Positions 19,976 to 27,969 of a stretch of 44,901 nucleotides of DNA are shown here, piece by piece (the first letter of the stretch is position 1; each line of letters starts with the position of its first letter). Source of the DNA: Acidobacteriota bacterium (GTDB lineage Bacteria; Acidobacteriota; Terriglobia; Versatilivoradales; Versatilivoraceae). The notes below the pieces were generated by a model. The model searched no databases and was not told the DNA's origin. It saw nothing but the letters and a program-made list of their open reading frames with translations. Position numbers and translations under genes: made by a program. Location: contig JAPPDF010000016.1 of the NCBI GenBank assembly GCA_028875575.1, positions 1 to 44,901 on the forward strand, written 5' to 3'.

Positions 19976-22381
19976 GTGAGACTACCGAAGTCGGCCCTCA
20001 GACGGCGGTTGCAATTGGAACCGGTTGTCGGTCGGGCGCGGCGGCCCGGCCCTCTGCCGATTGCCGCCGGTGCGGTTTTGGCGCTGCTGATGGCTCTTTC
20101 GGCAATCCTTCAAGGTCTCGGGACTGAACCCGGTGGCGAGGAGGCCCGGTCCAGCCACCAGAAAATGCTGCAGGCGTTGCAGGCACTCAGGGATCGCGTT
20201 CCCGATCGCGACCCGGTGCTGGGTGACTTTAGGGCGCGCCACCTGCGGGCGGAACTTGAAGAGCTGGAGGGCGGCCGCAAAAAGGCCGGATTCTTTCCAC
20301 AAGTGACGCGCTGGCGGCTCCATTTCGACTTGGGCCGAGAGGAACTGCAACTGGGCAACGAGCAACGCTCCCTGGAGCATTCCGGCGCCGCTTTCAGCCT
20401 GTTGCCTCAAGTCGAGAACCTGTTGCGGGCGGATCTGCCCATCCGGCTGCGCTTCCAGCTCGGGGTGTCTCACCTGCGGGTCGGAGAGACTCAGAACTGC
20501 TGCCTGCGGGCCAATCCCGACAGTTGCATCCTGCCCATCAGGGAAGGTGGCATCCATACCGAGCCGGAGGGGTCCCGGCAGGCCATCCGCTTTTTCACTC
20601 AGGTGCTGGAACGGTCGGCATCGGACTCCATTGCCTACCTGGAGTCCCGCTGGCTGCTGAACATTGCCCATATGACTCTGGGCACCTATCCCGAGGGCGT
20701 GCCCCGGGCCTATCTCATCCCGACCAAGACGTTCCAGTCCGATGCACCCTTCCCCAGGTTCCGCAACATCGCGGCCGATCTCGGGCTCGACACCTTCAAT
20801 CTGGCTGGCGGCGCCTGCGCCGACGACTTCAACAACGACGGCTACCTGGACCTGGTCGTATCCACCTGGGACCCGGCCGAGCAGATGCGCTTCTTCGTCA
20901 ACAAGGGGGACGGTTCCTTTGCGGACCGGACCCGGGAAGCCGGACTGAGCGGGCTGTTGGGGGGCATCAATCTGCTGCAGGCCGACTACGACAACGACGG
21001 GTACGTGGATCTGCTGGTCCTGCGCGGGGGATGGCTGGGGGACAGCGACCGGCATCCCAATTCGCTCCTCAGAAACAACGGCGACGGGACCTTTACCGAC
21101 GTGACCTTTCTGGCGGGACTGGGAGAGGTGCACTTCCCGACCCAGACGGCCTCCTGGGCTGATTTCGACAACGACGGCGACCTGGATCTCTATATCGGCA
21201 ATGAATCCACCCGCAAGGGTATTTTTTTGCCTCAGCCGCTGGGGGAGGTCGAAGACGACCGGCTGCCCTTCCCCTGCCAACTCTTCCGCAACAACGGCGA
21301 CGGCTCCTTCTCGGACGTGGCCCGGCAGGCTGGTGTCACCAACAACCGCTGGACCAAGGGGGTGGTCTGGGCGGATTACGACGGCGACCGCTACCCCGAC
21401 CTCTACGTCTCCAATTTCTGGGAGCCCAATCGACTCTACCGCAACAACCGGGACGGAACCTTCACCGACGTGGCCGGCAAGCTGGACGTCACCGGCCCCA
21501 TGGCCAGCTTTCCGGCCTGGTTTTGGGACTACGACAACGACGGGATTCAGGATCTCTACGTCTCGGCCTACATGACGGAAGTGGCCGACCTGGCCTCCGC
21601 CAGTCTGGGCCTCTCCTTTGATACCGAGCTGCCCCGGCTCTATCGCGGCGACGGGGCCGGGGGGTTTGAAGAGGTGAGCCGGAAGCTGCACCTCGACCGC
21701 CCTTCCGCACCCATGGGGTCCAACTTCGGAGATCTGGACAACGACGGCTATCTCGATTTCTATCTGGGTACGGGCACCCCCGACTACCACGATCTGATGC
21801 CCAATCTGATGTACCGCAGTCTGGAAGGGAAGCGGTTCGCCGACGTTTCCATCGCCGGTGGATTTGCCCACCTTCAGAAAGGACACGGGGTAGTTTTCGC
21901 CGACTTCGACCACGACGGGGATCAGGACATCTTCGAGCAGATGGGCGGTTCCTACGCCGGCGACAAGTACGCCGACGCCCTCTATGAGAACCCGGGATTC
22001 GGCAACCACTGGATCGCCGTCCAACTCGTGGGCACGCGCTCCAACCGGTCCGCCATCGGCGCCCGCATACGTCTCGAGGTGGAGGAAGAGGGCAAGGCCC
22101 GAACCATCTTCAAGACCGTCAACAGCGGCGGCACCTTCGGCGCCAATCCCTTGCGCCAGACCATCGGATTGGGCCGGGCGTCGAAAATCGCGCGTCTGGA
22201 GGTTTTCTGGCCCACCAGCGGCGAAACTCAGGTTTTCCAGGATGTGCCCGTGGATCGGTTCATTCGCATCGTGGAGGGCGAAGGACGGTACCGCCGGCTC
22301 TCGCTGCCGAAATTTGACCTGGGCGGTAGGGGCAAGAGTAAGCAGCAGGCAGGCTTGCCGCGGGAGCAAGCGGCAAGATAG
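19976..22381 (+). CDS. CRTAC1-like protein with VCBS/FG-GAP repeats and ASPIC/UnbV domain
   Basis: The 801-aa product starts at GTG, with GGAGGAG upstream. A membrane anchor or signal segment lies at about 28-48, then a helical region to about 270. Seven or more FG-GAP/VCBS repeats follow, each with a Ca2+-binding aspartate-rich loop: FNNDGYLDL near 285, YDNDGYVDL, FDNDGDLDL, YDGDRYPDL, YDNDGIQDL, LDNDGYLDF and FDHDGDQDI near 643. An ASPIC/UnbV domain is at about 690-770 (VNSGGTFGANPLRQTIGLG). Such proteins form beta-propellers outside the cell and probably bind other proteins or glycans. A sister gene starts 15 bp after its stop. The N-terminal helical part is an addition compared with the sister. 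Confidence 0.92.
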   Translation: MRLPKSALRRRLQLEPVVGRARRPGPLPIAAGAVLALLMALSAILQGLGTEPGGEEARSSHQKMLQALQALRDRVPDRDPVLGDFRARHLRAELEELEGGRKKAGFFPQVTRWRLHFDLGREELQLGNEQRSLEHSGAAFSLLPQVENLLRADLPIRLRFQLGVSHLRVGETQNCCLRANPDSCILPIREGGIHTEPEGSRQAIRFFTQVLERSASDSIAYLESRWLLNIAHMTLGTYPEGVPRAYLIPTKTFQSDAPFPRFRNIAADLGLDTFNLAGGACADDFNNDGYLDLVVSTWDPAEQMRFFVNKGDGSFADRTREAGLSGLLGGINLLQADYDNDGYVDLLVLRGGWLGDSDRHPNSLLRNNGDGTFTDVTFLAGLGEVHFPTQTASWADFDNDGDLDLYIGNESTRKGIFLPQPLGEVEDDRLPFPCQLFRNNGDGSFSDVARQAGVTNNRWTKGVVWADYDGDRYPDLYVSNFWEPNRLYRNNRDGTFTDVAGKLDVTGPMASFPAWFWDYDNDGIQDLYVSAYMTEVADLASASLGLSFDTELPRLYRGDGAGGFEEVSRKLHLDRPSAPMGSNFGDLDNDGYLDFYLGTGTPDYHDLMPNLMYRSLEGKRFADVSIAGGFAHLQKGHGVVFADFDHDGDQDIFEQMGGSYAGDKYADALYENPGFGNHWIAVQLVGTRSNRSAIGARIRLEVEEEGKARTIFKTVNSGGTFGANPLRQTIGLGRASKIARLEVFWPTSGETQVFQDVPVDRFIRIVEGEGRYRRLSLPKFDLGGRGKSKQQAGLPREQAAR

Positions 22382-22396
22382 GGAATCAAGGGTTGT

Positions 22397-24160
22397 ATGG
22401 GGAAGCGTCCACCAATGGATCGGTTGCCGAATTTCACCCGTGGACACAGGTGGCGGGGCACGCTGGCTGCCGTCGCGGCGGTTGTCCTCGCTCTCGTGTG
22501 GGGAGGGGCTGAATTACCGGCCTGGCCCGACCCGCCATCTCCCTTTCACGACAACCGGGCCGCCGCCGGCATTGATTTCCGGCACCAGCGGGGCGCTTCC
22601 GACCAGAAGCACCTGGTGGAGACGGTCGGCTCGGGATGCGCCCTGTTCGACTACGACAGCGACGGGTGGTTGGATATTCTGCTGATCAACGGAGGCCTTA
22701 CGCCCGAGTCCACCGCCGCCGGGCCGGTTCGCCACGCGCTCTATCGCAACCTGGCTAACGGTCGTTTCCAGGACGTGACCGCCAAGGCGGGGTTGGAGGG
22801 AAACGGCGCCTTTGGCATGGGCGTTGCCGTGGGCGACTACGACAACGACGGGGACCGCGACGTCTATATCACCAACTTCGGACCCAATGGGCTCTATCGC
22901 AACAACGGAGACGGGACCTTCAGCGACGTCACGGCCAAGGCCGGCGTCGATTGTTCCGACTGGAGCACCAGCGCCGCCTTCTTCGACATGGACAATGACG
23001 GCGACCTGGACCTCTACGTGACCAATTACCTGGAGACCAGCTTTGAGACCAATCCCCTCTGCGAGTTGAAGAACATCCGGACCTACTGTTATCCGGGCCA
23101 CTACGACGGTGTCGGCGACAGGCTCTACCAAAACCTGGGCGGCGGCCGTTTCCGGGACGTGTCGGAAGCCAGCGGGATCCTCAACCCGGAGGGCAAGGGT
23201 CTGGGGGTGGTGGCGGCCGATTTCGACGATGACGGCTGGATTGACCTCTATGTCGCCAACGACACCGTCAGAAATTTCCACTACCAGAACAACCGGCAGG
23301 GCGGATTCGAAGATATGACCCTGCTTTCAGGCACCGGCTACAACGAGGAGGCCAACGCTGAAGCGGGAATGGGCACCGACGCGGCCGACTATGACGGGGA
23401 TGGCCTGATGGATATCGTGGTGACCAATTACGACATGGAGACCAACGCCCTCTACCGCAACCACCAGGACTGGCTGTTCACCGATGAACGGGCCTCCTCC
23501 GGGGTCACCCGGGGAGATCGGTTCCTGCTGGGGTTCGGCACCGGTTTTTTCGATTTTGACAACGACGCGGATCAGGATCTTCTGGTGGTCAACGGGCACG
23601 TCCTCGACAACGTCGAGCAAGTCCAGTTCGGCTTTCGCTACGCTCAGCCCGACATGCTGCTGGAGAACCGGCAGGGCATATTCCAGGAACACGCGGACTT
23701 CTCCCGGCAGGCGGGACTGGAGCCGCGGGTCGGCCGCGGTTCCTGTTTCGGAGATCTGGACAACGACGGTGACCTGGATATCCTGGTCAACAACTGCGGA
23801 GGTCTGCCTCATCTCCTTGTGAACCAGGTGGGGAGCCGCAAGAACTGGATCCTGCTGAACCTGATCGGTTCCCGCAGCAATCGGGACGGCGTGGGAACCA
23901 GGATCGAGGTGACGACCGCCGCCGGCCGGCAGATCGACCAGGTGATGGGAGGCGGAGGGTATCTGGGAGCCAGTGACCTGCGGGCTCACTTCGGTCTGGG
24001 TGCCGCCGACCGGATCCAATCGCTGCGGATCCGTTGGCCCGGGGGAACCGAAGAGGTGTATCGGGATCTTGAGGTCAACCGCATTCTCACCATCAGGGAA
24101 GGAGCTGGGAAGGTAGAGGTCATGCGGGCATCACGGCCGGCCGGGACGGTCGAGCCATAG
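22397..24160 (+). CDS. CRTAC1-like protein with VCBS/FG-GAP repeats and ASPIC/UnbV domain
   Basis: The 587-aa product has a signal or anchor segment at about 20-42 and FG-GAP/VCBS repeats from about 75 to 470 (YDSDGWLDI, YDNDGDRDV, MDNDGDLDL, FDDDGWIDL, YDGDGLMDI, FDNDADQDL, LDNDGDLDI). An ASPIC/UnbV domain is at about 495-570 (SRSNRDGVGTRIEV, GGGGYLGASDLRAHFGLG). It is the compact form of the family, with no N-terminal helical domain. It follows the larger paralogue by 15 bp and is very likely co-transcribed with it. Role: extracellular calcium-stabilised propeller, probably adhesive or assembly-related. Confidence 0.92.
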   Translation: MGKRPPMDRLPNFTRGHRWRGTLAAVAAVVLALVWGGAELPAWPDPPSPFHDNRAAAGIDFRHQRGASDQKHLVETVGSGCALFDYDSDGWLDILLINGGLTPESTAAGPVRHALYRNLANGRFQDVTAKAGLEGNGAFGMGVAVGDYDNDGDRDVYITNFGPNGLYRNNGDGTFSDVTAKAGVDCSDWSTSAAFFDMDNDGDLDLYVTNYLETSFETNPLCELKNIRTYCYPGHYDGVGDRLYQNLGGGRFRDVSEASGILNPEGKGLGVVAADFDDDGWIDLYVANDTVRNFHYQNNRQGGFEDMTLLSGTGYNEEANAEAGMGTDAADYDGDGLMDIVVTNYDMETNALYRNHQDWLFTDERASSGVTRGDRFLLGFGTGFFDFDNDADQDLLVVNGHVLDNVEQVQFGFRYAQPDMLLENRQGIFQEHADFSRQAGLEPRVGRGSCFGDLDNDGDLDILVNNCGGLPHLLVNQVGSRKNWILLNLIGSRSNRDGVGTRIEVTTAAGRQIDQVMGGGGYLGASDLRAHFGLGAADRIQSLRIRWPGGTEEVYRDLEVNRILTIREGAGKVEVMRASRPAGTVEP

Positions 24161-24197
24161 CCTGGCGTTGCCGTGGGTCGACAAGCAAAATAAAGAT

Positions 24198-24295
24198 ATC
24201 CACGAAGGAACACCAAGGAACACGAAGGGATTTGTGAAGGCTCAAGGGGGCAATCCAAGAAGGGCAACGACGAACCACGAATGGACACGAATGAA
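24198..24295. repeat. CACGAAGG-type direct repeat
   Basis: Units such as CCACGAAGGAACACCAAGG and CCACGAATGGACACGAATG occur here in direct order, upstream of the next gene. A translated frame runs through it to 24168, but the residues are repeat-derived. Related units are at 6411-6498, 15818-15900 and 30868-30890. Confidence 0.55.
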
Positions 24296-24314
24296 CATCA
24301 ATAAGAGGTGGCCC

Positions 24315-25148
24315 ATGTGGGTTCTGAAAAAAGGTCGTGCCGTAGTTGCAGGGCCCGTGGCCCTCATGGTCCTGGGAGTGTGGCTGGTCCTGCCGGCAGG
24401 CGGTCAATGGCAGAGGAAGCCCTTTCAGGAATGGACTCGTGAGGAGGCTCGAAAGGTCTTGAGAAAGTCTCCTTGGGGGAAGTCCCACCTCTTTGTCATC
24501 CCCTCGGGGGACGGCTACGAGAGAGATCTGAGAAGTGAACGAGCGGCTTGGCCCGGCCTGGACCCCCAAGGTCCTCCCGACCCGACCCGATCCGGTGATG
24601 TGGATCAGCGCCTCGCCTCACGGTCCGATAATCCCCTGGACGATCCGCGCAACTCCGTCAGTCAGGGGGAATCTCGCGGCAGCGGGGAAAGCGGCGGCCT
24701 CAGGCGGGCGGCTGAACGCTACCGAGTCTTCTGGTACTCCTCCCTCAGGGCTCGTCAAGCCATCGGCCGGCTTCGCCAACTCCGGGGGTTGGACCTGAAG
24801 GAACAGATGCAGGCGCTTCACGGGCAATCCCGCCGTCATCACATTATTGCCGTGACCGGCTCGGTCTCCAGATTCTACCGCCGCGCCACCCTGGAGGAGG
24901 TTCGAGGGAAGACCTTTCTCCTGTCGGGAAAACGCAAGCCCAAAAAGATCGACCCGGTGCAGTTCGTGGGTCCGGAGACCCTTCGGTTTCCCATGGCTCT
25001 CTTTCTTTTTCCGCGGGTCACGGAGGCGGGCCGGTCTGTGGTTCTGAGGGACGGGGAAGCCCGATTCATCAGCCAACAGGGTCCTCTGAAGGTGAAGACT
25101 TCCTTCAAGTTGAAGAAAATGATGACCGACGGGAAGCTGGACCTTTAA
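24315..25148 (+). CDS. Conserved membrane-anchored protein with SPW motif, unknown function
   Basis: The 277-aa product has an N-terminal hydrophobic anchor (about 10-28) and then the pattern PFQEWTREEARKVLRKSPWGKS, a signature I associate with uncharacterised exported acidobacterial proteins. The middle is rich in Asp, Ser and Gly and looks disordered. The C-terminal half is probably folded (about 140-277: YRVFWYSSLRARQAIGRL; SGKRKPKKIDPVQFVGPE). No catalytic motif is seen. I start it at 24315 (AAGAGGTG upstream); the ATG at 24291 and the longer frame from 24168 read through a dispersed repeat. It lies between the CRTAC1 pair and the heptahaem-TPR genes, which suggests a shared envelope role. 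Confidence 0.75.
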   Translation: MWVLKKGRAVVAGPVALMVLGVWLVLPAGGQWQRKPFQEWTREEARKVLRKSPWGKSHLFVIPSGDGYERDLRSERAAWPGLDPQGPPDPTRSGDVDQRLASRSDNPLDDPRNSVSQGESRGSGESGGLRRAAERYRVFWYSSLRARQAIGRLRQLRGLDLKEQMQALHGQSRRHHIIAVTGSVSRFYRRATLEEVRGKTFLLSGKRKPKKIDPVQFVGPETLRFPMALFLFPRVTEAGRSVVLRDGEARFISQQGPLKVKTSFKLKKMMTDGKLDL

Positions 25149-25150
25149 CG

Positions 25151-25290
25151 GCAGTGGATAGTGATCAGTGGATAGTGGCTAGCCCTGCCTCGGCCCTGCC
25201 GGGCGGATCATAAGGGGTGAAACAGGGTGTTTTGGGATGCCTAACGTGTCGATCAAGATACTCTCCACTAACCACTCTCCACTCTCCACT
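25151..25290. repeat. Inverted-end element overlapping a gene start
   Basis: The left end is a GTGGATAGTG-type head followed by the GCCCTGCC/CGGATCAT core shared with 5560-5636. The right end (25259-25290) has CTCTCCACTAACCACTCTCC-type units, which are the inverse of the head. The element starts 3 bases after a stop codon. It runs through the ATG at 25237 and about 18 codons of the next gene. Confidence 0.6.
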
Positions 25291-27657
25291 CTTCTTGGGA
25301 TTGCCGCGCTGTTGGCTGCCTGCGTCGTCCTGATCGAGCAGGGTGCCGGTTTCCAGGCCTCGGAGACGGATGCGGCTCCCGGGTACGTCGACCCGCAAAC
25401 CTGCCAGCCCTGCCACGCCGAGATCTTTCTAAACTACCAAAAGGTGGCCATGGGCCGCTCCTTTTACAAGCCCACCACCGAGAACGCCGTCGAAGACTAT
25501 ACGACCGACAACCATCTCTTTCACGCACCTTCCAATCGCCACTACCGGATGGTGCAGCGCAATGGCAAGTTCTTCCAGAGACGCTACCAACTGGACGATC
25601 AGGGCAGGGAAAAGAACGTCTTCGAACTGGAAGTCACCCACATCATGGGTTCCGGCAACCATGCCCGGACCTATCTGAACCTGGCCGAGAATGGTGTGCT
25701 GCGGCAACTGCCGGTGAGCTGGTATTCCCAGGGCAAGGGCTGGGGGATGAGTCCGGGGTACGACCATGCCCGCCACGACGATTTCCGCCGGCGGGTCGGT
25801 CACTCCTGCATGTTCTGCCACAACGGCTATCCGCGGCTTCCCGAGCCCAGCGACCGCTACGGGCAGCAGAGCCGTTTCCCCGGGAATCTGCCCTCGGGCA
25901 TCGACTGTCAGCGCTGCCACGGTCCCGGTTCGCGGCATGTGAATCTGTTGTCGAGCGGAGAGGCGGCTATGGAGGCGGTTCGCGCGGCCATCCTCAATCC
26001 GGCCCGTTTGAGTCCGGAACTCCAGATGGACGTCTGTATGCAGTGTCACGTGCAGTCCTCGCTGGGCAACCGGGGAGACCGGGTCCGACGGGCCGGGCGT
26101 TCGGTCTATTCCTTTCGTCCCGGAGAGTCGCTGGATGACTACATCGTGCACTTCGACCTGGTGGGACCCGATCCCGGCAGGTCTACGGACCGGTTCGAGA
26201 TCGACAGCACTGCCTATCGGTTGCTCCAGTCAAGCTGTTTCCTGGAGAGCCGGGGAGCCATGACCTGCAGCACCTGCCACGATCCCCATCGGACTCCCCG
26301 GGGGCCGGAAGCCGTTCGACATTTCCGCGACCGCTGCATGAGCTGCCATCCCAGCCTTTCAGGCGAGGTCCATCCTCGACCGGCTCAAAGCGATTGCGTG
26401 CCTTGCCACATGCCCAGGCGGCGGACCGAGGACGCGGTCCATGTGGTGATGACCGACCACTGGATTCAGAGCCGTCCGCCCCAGCGGGACCTGCTGGCCC
26501 CGCTTAAGGAAGACCATAGGCCGCATGAAGGGGCGGTGGTTCTGAACGATCCGGAGGCACTCCCGGCATCGGACAGGGAGATCTATTGGGGGTTGGCCCA
26601 GATCCAGTCGCCTTCCCACCTCGGGCAGGGACTGACCAAGCTCAAGGCCCGCTTGAGCCCGGAGACCTCCTCTCACCCGGAATTCTTTGCCGAATGGGGC
26701 AAAGCTCTGCTGGAGGCCGGCCAACGTGACGCGGCCGAGGTTCGGTTGCGCCAGGCCCTGCAGATGGATTCCAGCATGGTCACTGCCCGCACCAGGCTGG
26801 CGGACATGCTGAGAGAGCAGGAGAAGTGGAACCAGGCCATCCGCCACTACCGGCTGGCCCTGGCAGCCGATTCCACCTATGGAGAAGCCGAAATCGGTTT
26901 GGGACTCATCGCGAAGGGACAGGGACAGATTGAATCTGCCATCGCCCACTTTCGCCGGGCAGTGCAGCACAACCCCTTTCTGGCCGAGGGCTTTGCCAAC
27001 CTGGGGACGGCCTATATTCAGCAGGGGGAGTGGAACCGGGCCGTTCAAGAGCTTGAGAAAGCCTTGAGCATCGAACCGGCCAGCGCCGAGGCCTACCTCA
27101 ATTTGGGGACGGCCCTGTCCAGGTTGGGCCGGCAACCGCAGGCCCTGGGGGCCTTCGCCGAGGCGATTCGCCTCAACCCGGACCTCTCCAAGGCTCACTA
27201 CAGTCTGGGCCTGGCGCGGGCACGGTCCGGACAACCGACACAGGCGATCGAGGCATTCCGCCAGGCCATCCAACTCAACCCCGCGGACGCCGACTATCAT
27301 TACAACCTGGGGGTGGCCCACAACGAGCTGGGACAATTGGAAGAGGCCCTGTCGGCGTTTCGGGAAGCCGTCCGGCTGAGGCCGGAAGATGCCGAGGGTC
27401 ATTCCAGTCTCGGCCTGGCCTATGCTCAACTGGGTCGGCTGCCCGAGGCCCTCGAGGCCTTTCAAAAGACGGCCTCCATCCGGCCCAACGATCCCGAAGT
27501 CCGGTTCTTTTTGGGAATGGCCCATCTCACGCTGGGGAACAGGAAAGAGGCCCTGCAGGAGCACGAGATCCTGAAGCGCCTGGGCGCACACCGGAGGGCG
27601 GGAATGCTGAAGGACCAGCTCGACCGGCAGAACCCCGGCGATTCGCCTCAGGATTAG
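25237..27657 (+). CDS. Heptahaem cytochrome c–TPR fusion protein, copy 1
   Basis: The 806-aa exported protein carries seven CxxCH motifs: CQPCH 56, CMFCH 191, CQRCH 224, CMQCH 267, CSTCH 344, CMSCH 367 and CVPCH 387. A beta-rich insert lies between the first two (QRRYQLD, GSGNHARTYLNL, LPVSWYSQGKGWGMSPGYD). About nine TPR units fill 480-790 (AEAYLNLGTALSRLGRQPQALGAF). The N-terminal half resembles cytochrome c554-type multihaem domains; the TPR half should bind partner proteins, so it could hold a haem wire within a larger envelope complex. The hydrophobic segment 18-40 is the signal or anchor. The ATG at 25237 has no strong ribosome site and lies inside a dispersed repeat, yet no better start exists before the signal segment. 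Confidence 0.9.
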   Translation: MPNVSIKILSTNHSPLSTLLGIAALLAACVVLIEQGAGFQASETDAAPGYVDPQTCQPCHAEIFLNYQKVAMGRSFYKPTTENAVEDYTTDNHLFHAPSNRHYRMVQRNGKFFQRRYQLDDQGREKNVFELEVTHIMGSGNHARTYLNLAENGVLRQLPVSWYSQGKGWGMSPGYDHARHDDFRRRVGHSCMFCHNGYPRLPEPSDRYGQQSRFPGNLPSGIDCQRCHGPGSRHVNLLSSGEAAMEAVRAAILNPARLSPELQMDVCMQCHVQSSLGNRGDRVRRAGRSVYSFRPGESLDDYIVHFDLVGPDPGRSTDRFEIDSTAYRLLQSSCFLESRGAMTCSTCHDPHRTPRGPEAVRHFRDRCMSCHPSLSGEVHPRPAQSDCVPCHMPRRRTEDAVHVVMTDHWIQSRPPQRDLLAPLKEDHRPHEGAVVLNDPEALPASDREIYWGLAQIQSPSHLGQGLTKLKARLSPETSSHPEFFAEWGKALLEAGQRDAAEVRLRQALQMDSSMVTARTRLADMLREQEKWNQAIRHYRLALAADSTYGEAEIGLGLIAKGQGQIESAIAHFRRAVQHNPFLAEGFANLGTAYIQQGEWNRAVQELEKALSIEPASAEAYLNLGTALSRLGRQPQALGAFAEAIRLNPDLSKAHYSLGLARARSGQPTQAIEAFRQAIQLNPADADYHYNLGVAHNELGQLEEALSAFREAVRLRPEDAEGHSSLGLAYAQLGRLPEALEAFQKTASIRPNDPEVRFFLGMAHLTLGNRKEALQEHEILKRLGAHRRAGMLKDQLDRQNPGDSPQD

Positions 27658-27719
27658 GTCGGATTACTTACACTGGCGGACACTCGGAAGTGGGGATAGA
27701 ACACGGAGATGATGCAGGG

Positions 27720-27932
27720 GAATTTTCTATCCCCGGGCAGTGTTGTGGGTTAGGAGAGAGCTGCGAAGCTGCGGTAGGAGTGGGTAGGTCGAGCAAACGC
27801 CTACTACGAGCCTTCCTTATAGAGCAGCGTAGCTGCGGCTCAGGGTAGCCCCGGGCGGGAGCCCGGGGTCGTTGGATTCCGGCAACCCTGCAGCCGCGAA
27901 GCGGCGGATCAGTGGCGTCCGTCGGGAACGCA
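27720..27932. repeat. About 213-bp direct repeat, copy 1
   Basis: Shared with 39410-39624 in the same orientation at clearly high identity. Common blocks are GAGAGCTGCGAAGCTGCG, GAGCAGCGTAGCTGCGGCTC and AGGGTAGCCCCGGG. It contains a strong CCCCGGG/CCCGGGG hairpin. Both copies lie just after a heptahaem-TPR gene. This 311-bp gap holds no gene. Confidence 0.8.
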
Positions 27933-27969
27933 CCGCTTCTCCAAAGAAACGTTAAACACGTATCAAGGT

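Noticed and set aside
19982-22447. 821-codon open frame on the minus strand
   Set aside because: It lies opposite the CRTAC1-like gene. The protein shows no family features and reads as antisense of aspartate-rich VCBS repeats; GC-rich codon bias leaves such frames open.
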